This document shows positions 34,359 to 45,239 of a stretch of DNA of 64,000 bases, one piece after another. The stretch comes from Zymoseptoria tritici IPO323 (taxonomy: Eukaryota > Ascomycota > Dothideomycetes > Mycosphaerellales > Mycosphaerellaceae). Every line of letters starts with the position of its first letter. Positions within the stretch are counted from its first letter, which is position 1. Location: the NCBI RefSeq assembly GCF_000219625.1, contig NC_018211.1, forward strand, positions 620,001 through 684,000. Reading direction: 5' to 3'. The notes below the pieces were generated by a model. It saw nothing but the letters and a program-made list of their open reading frames with translations. It had not been told where the DNA came from and ran no database searches. The translations under genes and the position numbers were made by a program.

Positions 34359-35610
34359 ATACCGCGGAAGAAGGGTAAGGGGAAGTCTAAGGAGCTACTA
34401 TCGTCTAGCAGAAAGCGTAGGAACGTAGCTAGTAATAATAGTAAGGATAAAGAGCTAGTAGTACCGTCTAGTAAGAGTAAGAAGAAGTAGAAGAAGTAGA
34501 AGCCGAAGGGATATATATATAGCTCCGAGCATCTAGTAATTAGCTAGTAGGATAATAAATACGTCGACGTGTTTATAGAGGCGTTATCGAGGCTTAAGAG
34601 TAGAGGTTTAATATAGTATAATAATACCTTCGTAGCGAAGTATCTACGTCTAGTTACCGAGAAGATATATAACCGCTTTAAGCGCTTCTTTAAGTAAGAG
34701 ATACTTACTAACAAGTAGCGTAAAATAAAGAGAGCATATATACTATATGCCGCTTACTTAAAGTATATTAGTAGATAGAACGGCTACCCTACGAAGCTAG
34801 TAGATAAGTCCGTTAAGGATGCTTATTATAAAGCGTACCCTACGTATAAGCCGTTTAGAGACTCCTATCCGCTATTCTCCTTCTTAATCTATACTATTAT
34901 CGGTACTAACGTAGCTACTAGTAAGTACGCTGTCGGTAGTAGAGGGGGTGCTCGTCTCGCCGAGTCTAAGGCTAAAGAGTTAGCGGATAAGGATAGTAAG
35001 GGCGAGAGCGAGGGCGCTAGCGGAGCGGCTAAATCGGAGGTTAATAATAAGGTCGAAGAGGTAGATCCTAAGGACGAGCAAGTGTTAAGAGCTACGTAGT
35101 TAGCAAAGGTAAACAAAGAGCGCCGTACGAAGGTAAGGAAATAGTAGGTTATAACTAAGGTAGATCCGGAATACCTAAAGGCTATCTATAAGCTTATAGT
35201 TCCGCTCTAATAGACTATAGCTACTATAGCGAAGTAGGACGAGCTAAAGGATAAGACGCCGCTAGAGCTTCTTAGTAAGCGGCTAGCTCGTAATAAGGTT
35301 ATACTAGATAGCGTAAGCGACGAGGACAAGGACCTACTTTTAATAAAGTTATCGGACAATCTAAACCTCGCTATTGCCGCTAAACCGCTCCTTAAGGACG
35401 AGCTTAGTAGCCGCCTTAGATTATACCTATAAAGGATTATTATATAAGCTAAACCGTCTACGCCGCCGGTCGACAACCCCCTAGCTTACTATGCTCCGCC
35501 GTAGTATAGCTATCTATAGTAGAGTTATACCTTCTCGCTATTCGGTTAGTTATAGCCGCTGCCGCTAATTAGTAAGATGTATAGTAGACTATATAGCTAC
35601 CGTCGTTAAT
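34359..35610 (+). pseudogene. Harbinger Myb/SANT-like accessory protein, RIP-mutated
   Basis: About 415 codons stay in one frame with many TAG/TAA codons. The probable start is ATA at 34359-34361 (ATG after RIP) followed by PRKKGKGKSK, a basic leader. Between about 34,545 and 34,885 the frame shows the Myb/SANT-like domain pattern, ending in a segment like YPTKLVDKSVKDAYYKAYPT and KPFRDSYPLF, which matches the SDEVWEEYLKAHPKAKPFR pattern of the family. In Harbinger elements this protein brings the transposase to the nucleus and the inverted repeats. The C-terminal part is acidic and Leu/Lys-rich with no further domain. Confidence 0.7.
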
Positions 35611-36099
35611 AAAGGAGGTTAAGTTAAAGGTATAGGTATTTAAAGTTAAGATATAAGAAGTTACTTACTAACTTATTTTTAGTAGTTTTAATAATAGAGG
35701 AGCACTTAGGATATAAAGATACCTTTAACTACCTTACTAGAGAGAGAAGTAGGGCTATACTATCGATTTATATAGAGGTGTTTTAAGAATTTACTAATAT
35801 TCGGCCTAATTAGGAAGGAGCAGCTCTGTTTTTCGCGCTAGTTTTAAGCTTTAGTATCTCGCTATATCTTCGTGCCCCGCCCTTTCCTCTATCTATAAAC
35901 ACGTAAATTTCTACCTTATAGACGAGAGGTCGGTATAATAGCCTTAGCGTAAGAAATAAGGGAATTAACTAGTAAATATATATATTCTTTATAACAACGA
36001 CGTTTTAAGCTCTCTTATCGAAAACATTTAAATTTCGTTACTACTTTAAGCCCCTCTTATATCTAATCTATAGATTTTGTAGTATTCTTAATAATCCTT

Positions 36100-37248
36100 C
36101 TATATTATACTCGCTATTTTATTACGGAACCGTACCCTCGCCCTACTACCGATATCGCTAAGGTTATCGAGACTATCCTTACTATCGCCGTCCGCCTTAT
36201 TATCGCTATCGTCGCCGTCGTTACGTAGATCTATTAGGAAGGGCTCCGAGTCTAGCAGCTAGTTACTACTTAAGAGGATAAAATTATATAGGACAAAGTA
36301 GTAGAGAATAAACCGCGTCTATTTACGGATACTATAACTAGTATACGCTCCTTCGGCGAGGATTAGGAAGCGCTTCTTAATTATACCGAAGACTCGCTTA
36401 ACGACATTACGTAACTAAGTATACCGTAGGTTATATAGTTCTTCCTTAGTCTTAGGCCGGCGCATTACTACCCTCTACTTACGGATATAATAGCGCGTAC
36501 TCTCGTATAGTACGAGTAGTCGACTATCGAGTATAGAGTAACTACTATCTACGAGGAAATACCTACTAGGTAGCACGTCGAATCTATCCTTATATACCTT
36601 CTTTAATATAATACTATCCGGAGTAGAGCCTTCGTATCCGACTATTATATACTAGAACACTATGTTAAAGTTATAGGCGGCTATTACGTTCTATAAGATA
36701 AATCCCTTCCTACTATTCTATACGCCCCTAATATCCTCCGGTAGATTTATCGGCAATAACGTACTATCTAGCGCTCCTACTATATCCTTAAACTAATAGA
36801 ACTTACTATAGCTTAAGTAGCTTATGTTATCCTTACTCTTCTTTATTATCTTCTTATAAGGCGGCGGTAGATCTAGCTAACGCGGCATACGGATAAAGTC
36901 CTCGCTTATTAAGTATACGATCTTACTAATACATTTAATAATAGTCGTAAACGTAGCGTATAAGTGTTAATACTACCTCCGGAGCTAACGAATCGACTAG
37001 TTATAGGCTAGGAAATCGAGGAATATTACTACCTACTTAGCGACTAATATACTACTATAGGCTCGTTCTCTACCTACTCTACGAGCCTCTAATTCCTTTA
37101 CGAACTTCCTTAATACCGGCTGTCGTATACGAGTAGTATTATAGTAATACTCTTCTAGTCTATATAAGTACTTAAATGTCTCCTTCGCACCGGCACTTAG
37201 ATCTACGAGCGTCTCGATAATACCGGAGGGTTTATACTAGCGAAGGCG
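36100..37248 (-). pseudogene. Harbinger DDE transposase, RIP-mutated and cut by the gypsy insertion
   Basis: One minus-strand frame runs from the gypsy insertion point to a TAG at 36,100-36,102. It carries the family pattern in order: FKDIVGALDSTLLPI (first catalytic Asp region), NSRKGFIL*NVIAAY, IVGYEGSTPDS (second Asp), YFLVDSSYS, then KTKEELYNLRYT*LRNVVKR and FGIIKKRF. TAG codons replace Gln/Trp. The gypsy element entered near the N-terminal coding end; the frame can be followed a little way on the far side (from 44,938), where only low-complexity Leu-rich codons follow. The family nuclease cuts at TAA/TTA sites. This copy is inactive. Confidence 0.82.
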
Positions 37249-37253
37249 TCGAT
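37249..37253. repeat. Gypsy target-site duplication TCGAT, left copy
   Basis: TCGAT directly before the LTR start, repeated at 44933-44937 directly after the other LTR. Confidence 0.85.
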
Positions 37254-37509
37254 TATAAAAGGTGTAGTTAAGAATAGAGTAGTAGTATAAATCACTTTAG
37301 AACAGACTCGATTCGATACTCTCTCGGAAGGAGGAGATTCTACGTATCCTTATACCTCGAGTTCCTCCTTCGCCTCTTCTTCGGTCGTATTAATTATATA
37401 GGCGCAATCTAGCTTAAACGAGCTTAAAAGGCCTTAGTAGGGGTGCATATGCCGCTAAGGTAGGGGATTAGATACCGATTGTCGGTATTCGGCGGAGGCA
37501 GATATAATA
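37254..37509 (-). repeat. Gypsy 3' LTR (256 bp)
   Basis: Aligns end to end with 44677-44932 with four differences, all transitions (GTAGTAG/GTAATAG, ATCACT/ATTACT, GAACAG/GAATAG, terminal ATA/ACA). Both copies begin TATAAAAGG, which would be TGTAAAAGG before RIP, giving the usual TG...CA ends. Confidence 0.93.
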
Positions 37510-37510
37510 T

Positions 37511-37523
37511 AGCCCCCCTCCTT
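37511..37523 (-). other. Gypsy polypurine tract
   Basis: On the minus strand the sequence AAGGAGGGGGGCT lies 1 bp before the LTR, as expected for the plus-strand primer. It fixes the orientation of the element. Confidence 0.75.
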
Positions 37524-37849
37524 ACGTAGAGCGTTGCGCTCTAAACGGGTTTACCTCGAGTAAATTCTTTTTAGTATTTGCTAAGTTTAATAGCCTAAGG
37601 CCTTAATCGGGGTCTACCGCGGCTTTAAAACCTAGGCTCGGATCCCTCGAATTCTTCTCTTCTTTAACAACCTTATACAGACTTAGTAAGTATAACTTAA
37701 CCCTATCCGATAGCTAAACAGGTCTAAAAGTGCCCCCCTAAGGGGCATTTATAGCCTATATAGTACTAACGTAGCGTTTAGTTCCCTTCTAGCCCTATCT
37801 TCTACTAGACGACTGCGAATTTTATTAAAAAACCGCTATTCTTACTAAA

Positions 37850-38741
37850 CGACCCTATCCGCGGCCGAACGAGCCTATTATAACGTAACCCGCCTCTATC
37901 GCGACCTAACGTAAGCAATTCGCCGCTAACGGCATCTTTAAGGGCAATCCGTACGTTAACTACCTTAGTAAGCCCTTAGATAAGGCCGATTTAGCCTAGT
38001 TCTACCTCTTTACGCGCGAGTCGCCGGACAAGTAGGCAACTAATAATAAGGACGAATATTACCTAAAGTATTACAATTGCTCTAATCGCGATTGTTTCTA
38101 GGCATATATATAGGGTTAAAAGGGGGCTTTCGGGGGCTAATGTAGTTAAAAGATACCGGAACTAGTTAAAGGCGACCTTACGAGGGCTAATACGCTCCGT
38201 AAGGCCGCTATTACCGCTAATAGTACCGAAGCGATAGCTACGGCGGCTTATTCGGCCTATAAGGCGATCTACGTACGCATTTAGGGGTATATATAGTTAG
38301 TTCGGGTCTATTTAGCTCCGTTAACCCCCTTTTAGGCGCTTTAACTCCTTTACCGGTACTAACGGCCTCTATCTATACTAAGGTAAAGCCGAATTCGACT
38401 AGAAGGGACCGCTTATACTTAGAAAGCGCGAGAAGTTGCTCGCTAAGGAGGCTATAAAGCGAAAGAGGGAGCTTATAAGTATTTAGATCCCTTCTTACCT
38501 AAAAGTGCCCTACTAACCCTAATAGGGTAAAGAAGTGCCTAACACCCCCTATAAGCGACTTATTCTAGCCTAAGGAACTACCGAGGACTGCCTAAGGCGT
38601 CGCGTTCGGGCCCTTTCGGCCGCTCTAGATACCGTCTATACCTATACGGGCGCTAAGAAGGGCTCGAAGGCCTCTGTTATAGAGGGAGTGCTCCGTCCGA
38701 CCGAGTACGACCTCTCTAGGGACCTTAAGCCTAAGGAATAA
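37850..38741 (+). pseudogene. Antisense accessory reading frame of the gypsy element, probably three exons
   Basis: Between the 3' LTR and the integrase/chromodomain end a coding texture appears on the strand opposite to gag-pol. A first segment (about 37,850-38,101) includes NGIFKGNPYVNYLSKPLD and a Cys-containing stretch KYYNCSNRDCF. A second (about 38,147-38,286) runs 45 codons without a stop. A third (38,383-38,741) has a Lys/Arg-rich part and ends TAA. Putative introns separate them; the second has donor GTATAT at 38,287, branch point TACTAAC at 38,357-38,363 and an AG at 38,381-38,382. Stops inside are TAG/TAA only. I do not recognise the protein. It may be an extra gene of this gypsy lineage or a captured fragment. 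Confidence 0.4.
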
Positions 38742-39139
38742 GTATATAAGCGCTTTTTCGTATTTCTTTTATCTCTTTTAGCCTCTTTTAGGCCTATTTT
38801 AGGACTAATAGGCGCGGTAACGCCCGGGTTGTTTCTTTTTACTACGACTTAGCGACTTATAGATTAGATAGAATTACAATAACTTTACTATGCTCGATTG
38901 TCTCTCGTTATATAATAATGTCGTCCTTAGGGGCCTATTTAGCCCCTAATTTCCCCCCCTAAGGATTTTACTAGATTCGTAAAATTCTTCTAAGGTAGAG
39001 AAAATTTTTAGGTAACTAGGAACTAGACTAAGGAGTCTATATAGTATTAGCTAGTGTCTTTTAGGCCCTAATAGTAACTAATAACGCGTTTGTATATCTA
39101 TCGTGCTAGTCTACCGTCCTTAGTACCTCCTATACTTCT

Positions 39140-40600
39140 ATTAAATACTCTTATCGTAGTAGGGCTAATATAAGTTGTAGGTTCCTAAGTGTTTTTAGAC
39201 GCGGGCTAACCCTTCTACGCGATCCTATACATCTATCTACCGTGTTATTTCTTACGCTTTAGGATCTTATTTACTACGTAAACGTCGGGGTCCTCTAATC
39301 GGATCTCCTTTAGGCTATTCTAGGCCCGTTCGGTAATTTTAGTAGGTTTTTCCTTCTCTAGTAGGGAGATGTAGAACGTAGGATAGATGTTTATCGTTTC
39401 CGGTAGTTCTAGCGTATACGCGACGTCGTTTACGACTTGCTTAATCCTATATAGGCCGATATACTTATAATCGAGCTTTTCCGACGGCTGGATAGACTTT
39501 AAATATCGAGTAGAAAGATATATACGGTCGCTAACCTTATATGTTTTCGTAGTTTTGCGAGTATTATAGTATTGTACGTATCTCTCCTATAACGTAGCTA
39601 GTCTTTTATATAGCGTTTTCTATAGGCCGATTACTCTATGCGCTATTTCCGCCGTACTAGGAGCTTTGCCCTCTAATTAGGGTAGGTCGGGCTATCTAGC
39701 GGCAATTAGATCGCGAACGTTATATACTTAGAATAGTATTACCCCTATTGTCGCATAAACGCTATCGTTATAAGAGAATTCGGCTACCGATAGTATCTAT
39801 ACCTAGTCGTCCTATTCGTAGTTGTAGTATACTCGTAGGTATTGCTCTAGCGTTTAGTTCTAACGCTCCGTCTAACTGTCCGTTTAGGGGTAATATATAG
39901 TGCTTAGGCCCCTTCGGACCCTAAGGTAGTAGCAAAGCGTACTTTAGAACTTAGATATAAGGATTAGTCCTCTATCGGACGTAATTAACTTAGGAGTTCC
40001 GTAAAGGTAGAAGATTTCTCTTAGGAAGACCTCCGCGAGGGTTTCGGTATTAATGTCTTTCCGTACGGGAATATAGTAGGCTATTTTGGACTACCTATCT
40101 ATAACGACGAGGATTAAGTCGTATATATACCCTATAAACGTACTTAGGGGCAGATCGGTAATAAAATCTAATATTAGGTCCTCCTAGGGCCCGTTTAGTA
40201 GAGTTTCCGTATAGAGTTCTCTATATAGGCTATATTACTGTAGCTTCGCCCTATCGTATATCTAGCAGCTGTTTACGTAGTCCTTAACGTATTTTCTTAT
40301 GTCTAGCTAGTAGAACGACTATTATAATAGCTCTAGGGTCCGTTTAAAACTAAAGTAGCCGGCTAGGGGATCGTTATAGTACTAGTAGAGCGCTGCTAGG
40401 CGTACTAGGCCCGTAGGTATATATAGTTTCCGTTCGTAAAAGAGGAATTCGCTCTATATAGCCTACCTTTAGGTCTATTCCGGCGGATCCGGGTTATTTA
40501 TAGCTAGTTCGACTATCGATGCTATAGGGTTATGTTTTAGGCTTTCGCGTATTATATTAATTAGCGGGGAGTCTAATAATTCTTCTATTAGAGTGCTCGC
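39140..40600 (-). pseudogene. Gypsy integrase with C-terminal chromodomain, RIP-mutated
   Basis: The minus strand shows EDLILDFITDLPLST near 40,150-40,200 (first Asp of DDE), GTPKLITSDRGLI near 39,960-40,000 (second Asp) and YYP*TDS*TER near 39,850-39,900 (Glu region). The C-terminal end around 39,140-39,350 reads VNDVAYTLELPE..., then VNKILKRK and later NT*EP, the pattern of a chromodomain. In chromoviruses this domain directs integration to particular histone marks. TAG/TAA codons occur throughout. Confidence 0.82.
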
Positions 40601-41116
40601 AATTATATACGTTTTGCTATAGTAGGTCCTAGCGAGCTGCAGATAGTAGGTTATAACTACTATTATAGACCGAACAGGGCTAGATTCGGCCGTTATTCCC
40701 CTAGACAGACCTAGTTAGTACTAAAGGGTGTCTAATATAGGAGTATTGTCGCTTTCGTTAATCTACCGTCCCGAGTAGTCCCTGTCTTCTAGGTCTAGGC
40801 GTCTACTTACTCCGTCCGCGGCGGCATTAAGCGACCCCGGGTTGTACGTTATACGGAAGTCGACGTTTAATAGCTACTCTACCTATCTTACCTATCTTCG
40901 GCTTAGTTGCTTAGTTGTTATAAACTATTTAAGGTTATAATAGTCTATTAAGACCTTAATTTAGTACGAAGCGCCCTTAACGTAGTGTCTCTAGTGCTTA
41001 AAGGCCTCGACTATAGCGAGAAGCTCTTAATCGTATATATTATAATTCCTTTCGGCCGCGTTTATCTTACTAGAGAAGAAGGCTACTAGGTGCTAGTGCA
41101 TTTTGCCCTCCGTTTT

Positions 41117-41131
41117 ATACGGTTAGGATAG
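41117..41131. repeat. Target-site duplication of the 830-bp insertion, left copy
   Basis: ATACGGTTAGGATAG recurs exactly at 41962-41976, after the (CAAA)n tail. Confidence 0.9.
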
Positions 41132-41961
41132 ACGGCCGAACAGACTGCACCTTCACGCGGTGGCCGTCGTAAGTACCTTCCTTAGAAGGGAAACTAAGAC
41201 AGTCTGGAAGAAACCTCCTCGAAAACCTCTTAAAATCCGCCCGAAATCCTTCTCGAAATCCGCCTCGAAACACAAGCTACAGAACAACAGCACGATTCGA
41301 ATAAATAGCTCTCTACGCTACGAACAAGAAGAAGAAGAAGAAGAAGAAGAGGCAGTCTACTCTGTCCTATACGCGCACCTCCTCGAAATCCGAATCGAAA
41401 TCGTATATCCCTTCTCTAGTAGAGACGTCGTTGCCCTCGAAAGGAAGTATACATGCACTTTAAAGAGCTAGAACTCGGTAGAATCCACAACTCTACGATT
41501 AACCTGCGTAGCTATATGCGTTTGGAAGCGGCATACAGTTCTACAAAGGCATATTAAGGACAAGAGAAAGAGACAGCGGGTTAGATAGCTGCTTGCGTAG
41601 CTGCTTGCGCAGCTACGTCGCTCCTGCACTGCTTTTTGCACTGTAATGCATTTCCTCTCTCTCTCTCTTTCGAATTCGCAGCGTGCGTGCGAAGCGGAAG
41701 GATCCGCTAAAAATTCTGCAAAAAGCTTAGCGCGAAAATTCTGCAGCCCTAGCTACACGACACTCGTTGGATTTCCTTTGTTTTGCGCTGCTTTTAAAGT
41801 CCTTTAGCATTTTGCCTTAGGCACGGGGTTTCCCCTAAGGTTAAAGAATACCGAAAGAATTTAATTGTAAATAGATCTACTGCCTTGCTTACAAGGCCGT
41901 CCTACATAGTCTTGGACTCCGAAAGGACGTAAATGGAACAAACAAACAAACAAACAAACAA
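41132..41961 (+). mobile_element. Non-autonomous LINE-tailed element (830 bp) inside the gypsy
   Basis: The insert has a 15-bp target duplication and a (CAAA)n tail. Its last 180 bp (from about 41,780) match the 3' UTR of the LINE at 8389-13955, including GGCCGTCCTACATAGT and GGACGTAAATGGAAC. The first 650 bp do not resemble that LINE and contain no reverse transcriptase. It holds a (GAA)8 run near 41,328-41,351 and a short frame 41160-41471 (103 codons). It is less RIP-mutated than the surrounding gypsy, since CA dinucleotides are common. It is best read as a SINE-like or chimeric passenger mobilised by the LINE machinery; a 5'-truncated copy of another LINE family is the alternative. Confidence 0.7.
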
Positions 41962-41976
41962 ATACGGTTAGGATAG
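41962..41976. repeat. Target-site duplication of the 830-bp insertion, right copy
   Basis: Exact 15-bp copy of 41117-41131. Confidence 0.9.
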
Positions 41977-42079
41977 TACTACCCCGACGGCGAACCTAGA
42001 GGTATCTATTATAACGCGGATAGGTAGTTTTAGGTCGAAATGCCGTAAGATAGGCGCTTTAATAAACCTAGTCTTTAAC

Positions 42080-42900
42080 TACTAGAATACTTATACTACG
42101 TTAGGTAGGAGTTCGAGGGGAACTAATTCCTCCTTTCTCTATCGGTGTCCGCCTTTAGTACTATTTAGGCCCCTCTCTATTAAGTAGTTTAGTAGGCTAG
42201 CTATGCGGGAGAATCCCTTAATAAACTAGCGGTAGTAGTTCGCAAATCCGATAAAGATGCGAATATCCCTAACTAAGGCCGGAAGGGGCTAGTTAGCGAT
42301 AGCTTAGATCCTTTCTACCTCTATTTCGACCCCTTTTAGGGTTACTACGAACCTAAGGTAGCCGACTTGCCGCTTAAAGAACTCGCATTTTAATAGTTTA
42401 GTAAAGAGTCGGTGTCTTCTAAGTCTCTCGAGGACTATCCTAACGTATTCCTTATAGCTTTCGGCGTCTTATAAGTATATTAAGATATCGTCGAGGTATA
42501 CTATAATATAGTAGTCTAGTAGGCCCCGGAGGGCGTAGTTTATATATCCTTAGAATACTACTAGGGCGTTAGTTAGCCTAAACGGGACTATAGTATACTT
42601 AAAGTAGCTATACCTCGTCCGAAAGGTAGTTTTCTACTAGTCGCTCTCCTTAATTCGGATGCGATAGTACGCGTCTCGTATATCTAGCTTTATAAAGAAC
42701 TTTACTAACGCTAACTAGTCTAGTAATTCCTAGACGAGGGGTAGGGCGTATCTATTCTTAATAGTAATAGTATTAAGGGCCCTATAGTCGACGTATAGAC
42801 GTAGGCTACTATCCTTTTTCTTTATAAAGAGGATACCTATCCCCGCTAGGGAGGTCGAGGGGCGGATCTACCCCTTCTTTAGGCTGTCGGCGAGGTAGTT
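42080..42900 (-). pseudogene. Gypsy reverse transcriptase, RIP-mutated
   Basis: The catalytic box YLDDIL is intact on the minus strand (42,481-42,498). It is followed by CEFFKRQVGYLRFVV and GVEIEVERIQAIANWPLPA, the classical gypsy RT thumb/connection pattern. Further upstream the palm motifs are recognisable but damaged. A few Gln/Trp codons are TAG. Confidence 0.85.
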
Positions 42901-43249
42901 ACATAGAGTCTCTAGTTCTATTATAGAAAGGTTATATAATAGGCTATATAAGGCCTCCTTACCTTCTTCGAGGTCGATACTAAGCTTATTCGGCCCCGTC
43001 TCGGGGAGAAGGGACTCGTTTCCTTCTACGAAAACGTCTACGAAATCCGAGAATTCGCTTAGAAGTTCCGGTTCTTTTAGCGCGTCGTCTATACGTTAAG
43101 TAGTAAGGGCCTAAACGCGCCCCGAAGGGATGCCGGAGGTGTCCTTCTAGAACTCTTTAGGTAAGACGAGCCTAACCGGCCTCTATTATCTACCTTTCGT
43201 CCCCTTCTAGGTAACGCTTTTACGGATAAAGTTTATCCTCGGGTTCTAT

Positions 43250-44660
43250 CGTTCTAGCTAGGGTATGCCGAGGACTAGTTAGAACCCGTAGATTCTTCCG
43301 ACTACGAAGGTTTCTATATATCCTCTTATATATCCTTAAGTGTCCGTTACTTTAAACGGGACGCGGCATTCTCCCTAAATAGCTATCCTCTAGCCGTTTA
43401 GTACTACGTATTAGGCTGTTTGCCCTAACTTAGGGCTTAGGCCTAGCTCTTTAGCTACTATGTCGTCTATAAAGTTACTTTACGCTCTATAATCGAGTAG
43501 TGCTTAGAGTGTCTTAGTCCCAGAGCGTCGGTAGCCCTCTTTGCTATATATTTAGTAGGCGGTAGCCGACTTCTCCTTATTAGCCGCCTTTAGGGGGGTT
43601 TTAGGCCTTCTTAGCCTACTCGGGGGCTTATTATTTTTGTTTAGGCGCCTTCCGTTAGTTTCGTCGACGGAAGTCTTCGCTAAGCGCTTTTTATTAAATT
43701 CCTATATCTATCGGTACGATATATTAGCTTGTTCCTCCGTATCTACGAGGGTCGTAAGGGTAACTTAGCCCTATTCGAGCCTATTTCTAACCGCCGGGGT
43801 AAGAGCCCCCTTAAATTTATAGATTATCCTAGGAATATTAGTACAACCGATCTTATCCTACTATTCTTTTAGGTAGTTTATTAGCCCGGTTAGGGTCCTA
43901 TTACCTTATTTAGCCTCTTTAATATTGTCTATAGCTCTTTAGGTACGTTCGTCTTTTATACTTATAGAATCTAGTATTACGAGCTATATATCGCTCTATA
44001 TTAGCCGAATAGGTGCCTTATTAAGAAGGTAGCGCTTCTAGTGCTACTTTTAGGGTCTCGCTATCTATTCTTTAGCGAATTCTATCCTTTCTTTGTCGGT
44101 AGCTATACTAGCCCGGTTAATTGCTCGGTTAATATCTTCCTACTACTATTCCTAGTCGGCGCGGTTCTTTCCCTTAAAGATATAGGAGTTCCGGGCCTTT
44201 AAGAGCGCGTTCTTAGGAATAGATAGCCGAACTAGGGTATCGGGTAGGATAGTAGAAATAGATCCGTCCTATATCTAGGCGATACAGTCCCTTATAGCCT
44301 TATTACGTACCTAGAGAAGGCTAAGCTAAAGGAGGCGCTCCTATCTAGCGGTAGCGGCCTCTTCCTTACGGATTTGTTTATTAATGTCGTCTTCTTCTCC
44401 CCTAGGTAGAGTATCTTCTTCCTATAGAGGGTTCTCTAGTTCTTCTTTGCCCTCGTTAGTAGTATCCTAGTACCTAATAGGTTCTTCCGGGTTTTTAGGC
44501 CCGCCTTCGGCGTCTTCGTCGTCGCTAACGGTAGTCTAAGTAGAGGTTTCTATAGTCTCCGGGTCGTTAGCGGGTTCGTTCGTATAGCGACGGGTGCTCT
44601 TACTCCCTAATAGGCCGGAACGAGACGAAGCTATCTCGGAAGTAATTCGTCGTACTATAG
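43250..44660 (-). pseudogene. Gypsy gag and protease region
   Basis: The protease is suggested by ALLDYRAKSNFIDDIVAKELGL around 43,440-43,510, where the expected D-[ST]-GA box appears as DYRA, and by the downstream GIPWLERYNP near 43,250. The acidic N-terminal gag part lies near 44,300-44,660 (EDAEGGPKNPEEP). A zinc knuckle was not identified. Stops are TAG/TAA. Confidence 0.65.
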
Positions 44661-44676
44661 GGTAGATCGAATTATA

Positions 44677-44932
44677 TATAAAAGGTGTAGTTAAGAATAG
44701 AGTAATAGTATAAATTACTTTAGAATAGACTCGATTCGATACTCTCTCGGAAGGAGGAGATTCTACGTATCCTTATACCTCGAGTTCCTCCTTCGCCTCT
44801 TCTTCGGTCGTATTAATTATATAGGCGCAATCTAGCTTAAACGAGCTTAAAAGGCCTTAGTAGGGGTGCATATGCCGCTAAGGTAGGGGATTAGATACCG
44901 ATTGTCGGTATTCGGCGGAGGCAGATATAACA
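44677..44932 (-). repeat. Gypsy 5' LTR (256 bp)
   Basis: Begins TATAAAAGG and ends GATATAACA on the plus strand. It is 98.4% identical to the other LTR (4 transitions in 256 bp) and is followed by TCGAT. Confidence 0.93.
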
Positions 44933-44937
44933 TCGAT
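44933..44937. repeat. Gypsy target-site duplication TCGAT, right copy
   Basis: Matches 37249-37253. Confidence 0.85.
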
Positions 44938-45197
44938 CTATTAGAAGTAGAGTAGTCGTAAGAGTAAGGGCAATAGTAGTAGCAACACCGACGACAATAG
45001 TAGATTAGAGCGGATCTATAGCTTTTAAAGAGGTAGTATATATAAGTAATAGAGCGAAACGCGTAAATAATACAATATAAGGTAAGTAGTAGCTAAGACG
45101 GTAATATCCGCAAGGCTCTATACTAATAACAGAAGCGTTTACTTACATTGCTGTTATTGCAATAGTAACAGGTGGCTGTTATTAAATAACCGATATT

Positions 45198-45236
45198 GCT
45201 TAATAACCTATTAACAGCCTCTAGGTATACGCACCC
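45198..45236 (-). repeat. Harbinger right terminal inverted repeat (39 bp)
   Basis: Perfect inverted copy of 34029-34067, followed by the TAA target duplication. The preceding 100 bp contain subterminal repeats around CTGTTATT. Confidence 0.93.
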
Positions 45237-45239
45237 TAA

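Larger units (their letters stand above)
40750..42080 (-). pseudogene. Gypsy RNase H region, split by an insertion
   Basis: The minus strand reads FAVGVVLS*PYKTEGKMH at the point of the LINE-tailed insertion (41,131). It then gives NYNIYD*ELLAIVEAFKH near 41,010-41,060 and a tether-like NPGSLNAAADGVSRRLD near 40,790-40,850. These are the hallmarks of gypsy RNase H and its C-terminal border. Removing 41,132-41,976 restores the frame. Confidence 0.8.
37254..44932 (-). mobile_element. Ty3/gypsy chromovirus-type LTR retrotransposon
   Basis: The 7,679-bp element lies between TCGAT duplications inside the Harbinger transposase. It has 256-bp LTRs. A polypurine tract next to the 37,254 LTR shows that it is transcribed on the minus strand. 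The order along that strand is gag, protease, reverse transcriptase, RNase H, integrase, chromodomain, so it is a chromovirus. An 830-bp LINE-tailed insertion splits RNase H. All coding parts are RIP-mutated. Confidence 0.92.
34026..45239. mobile_element. PIF/Harbinger DNA transposon, carrying nested insertions
   Basis: The element is bounded by perfect 39-bp inverted repeats (34029-34067 and 45198-45236) and a 3-bp TAA duplication, the target preference of PIF/Harbinger. It has the usual two genes: a Myb/SANT-like protein on the plus strand and a DDE transposase on the minus strand. Without the gypsy insertion it would measure about 3.5 kb. Both genes are dense with TAG/TAA codons, and CpA/TpG are nearly exhausted. 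Confidence 0.88.

Noticed and set aside
41160..41471. 103-codon frame with an acidic run
   Set aside because: It lies in the 830-bp insertion, and the Glu run comes from a (GAA)n microsatellite; no evidence of a gene.
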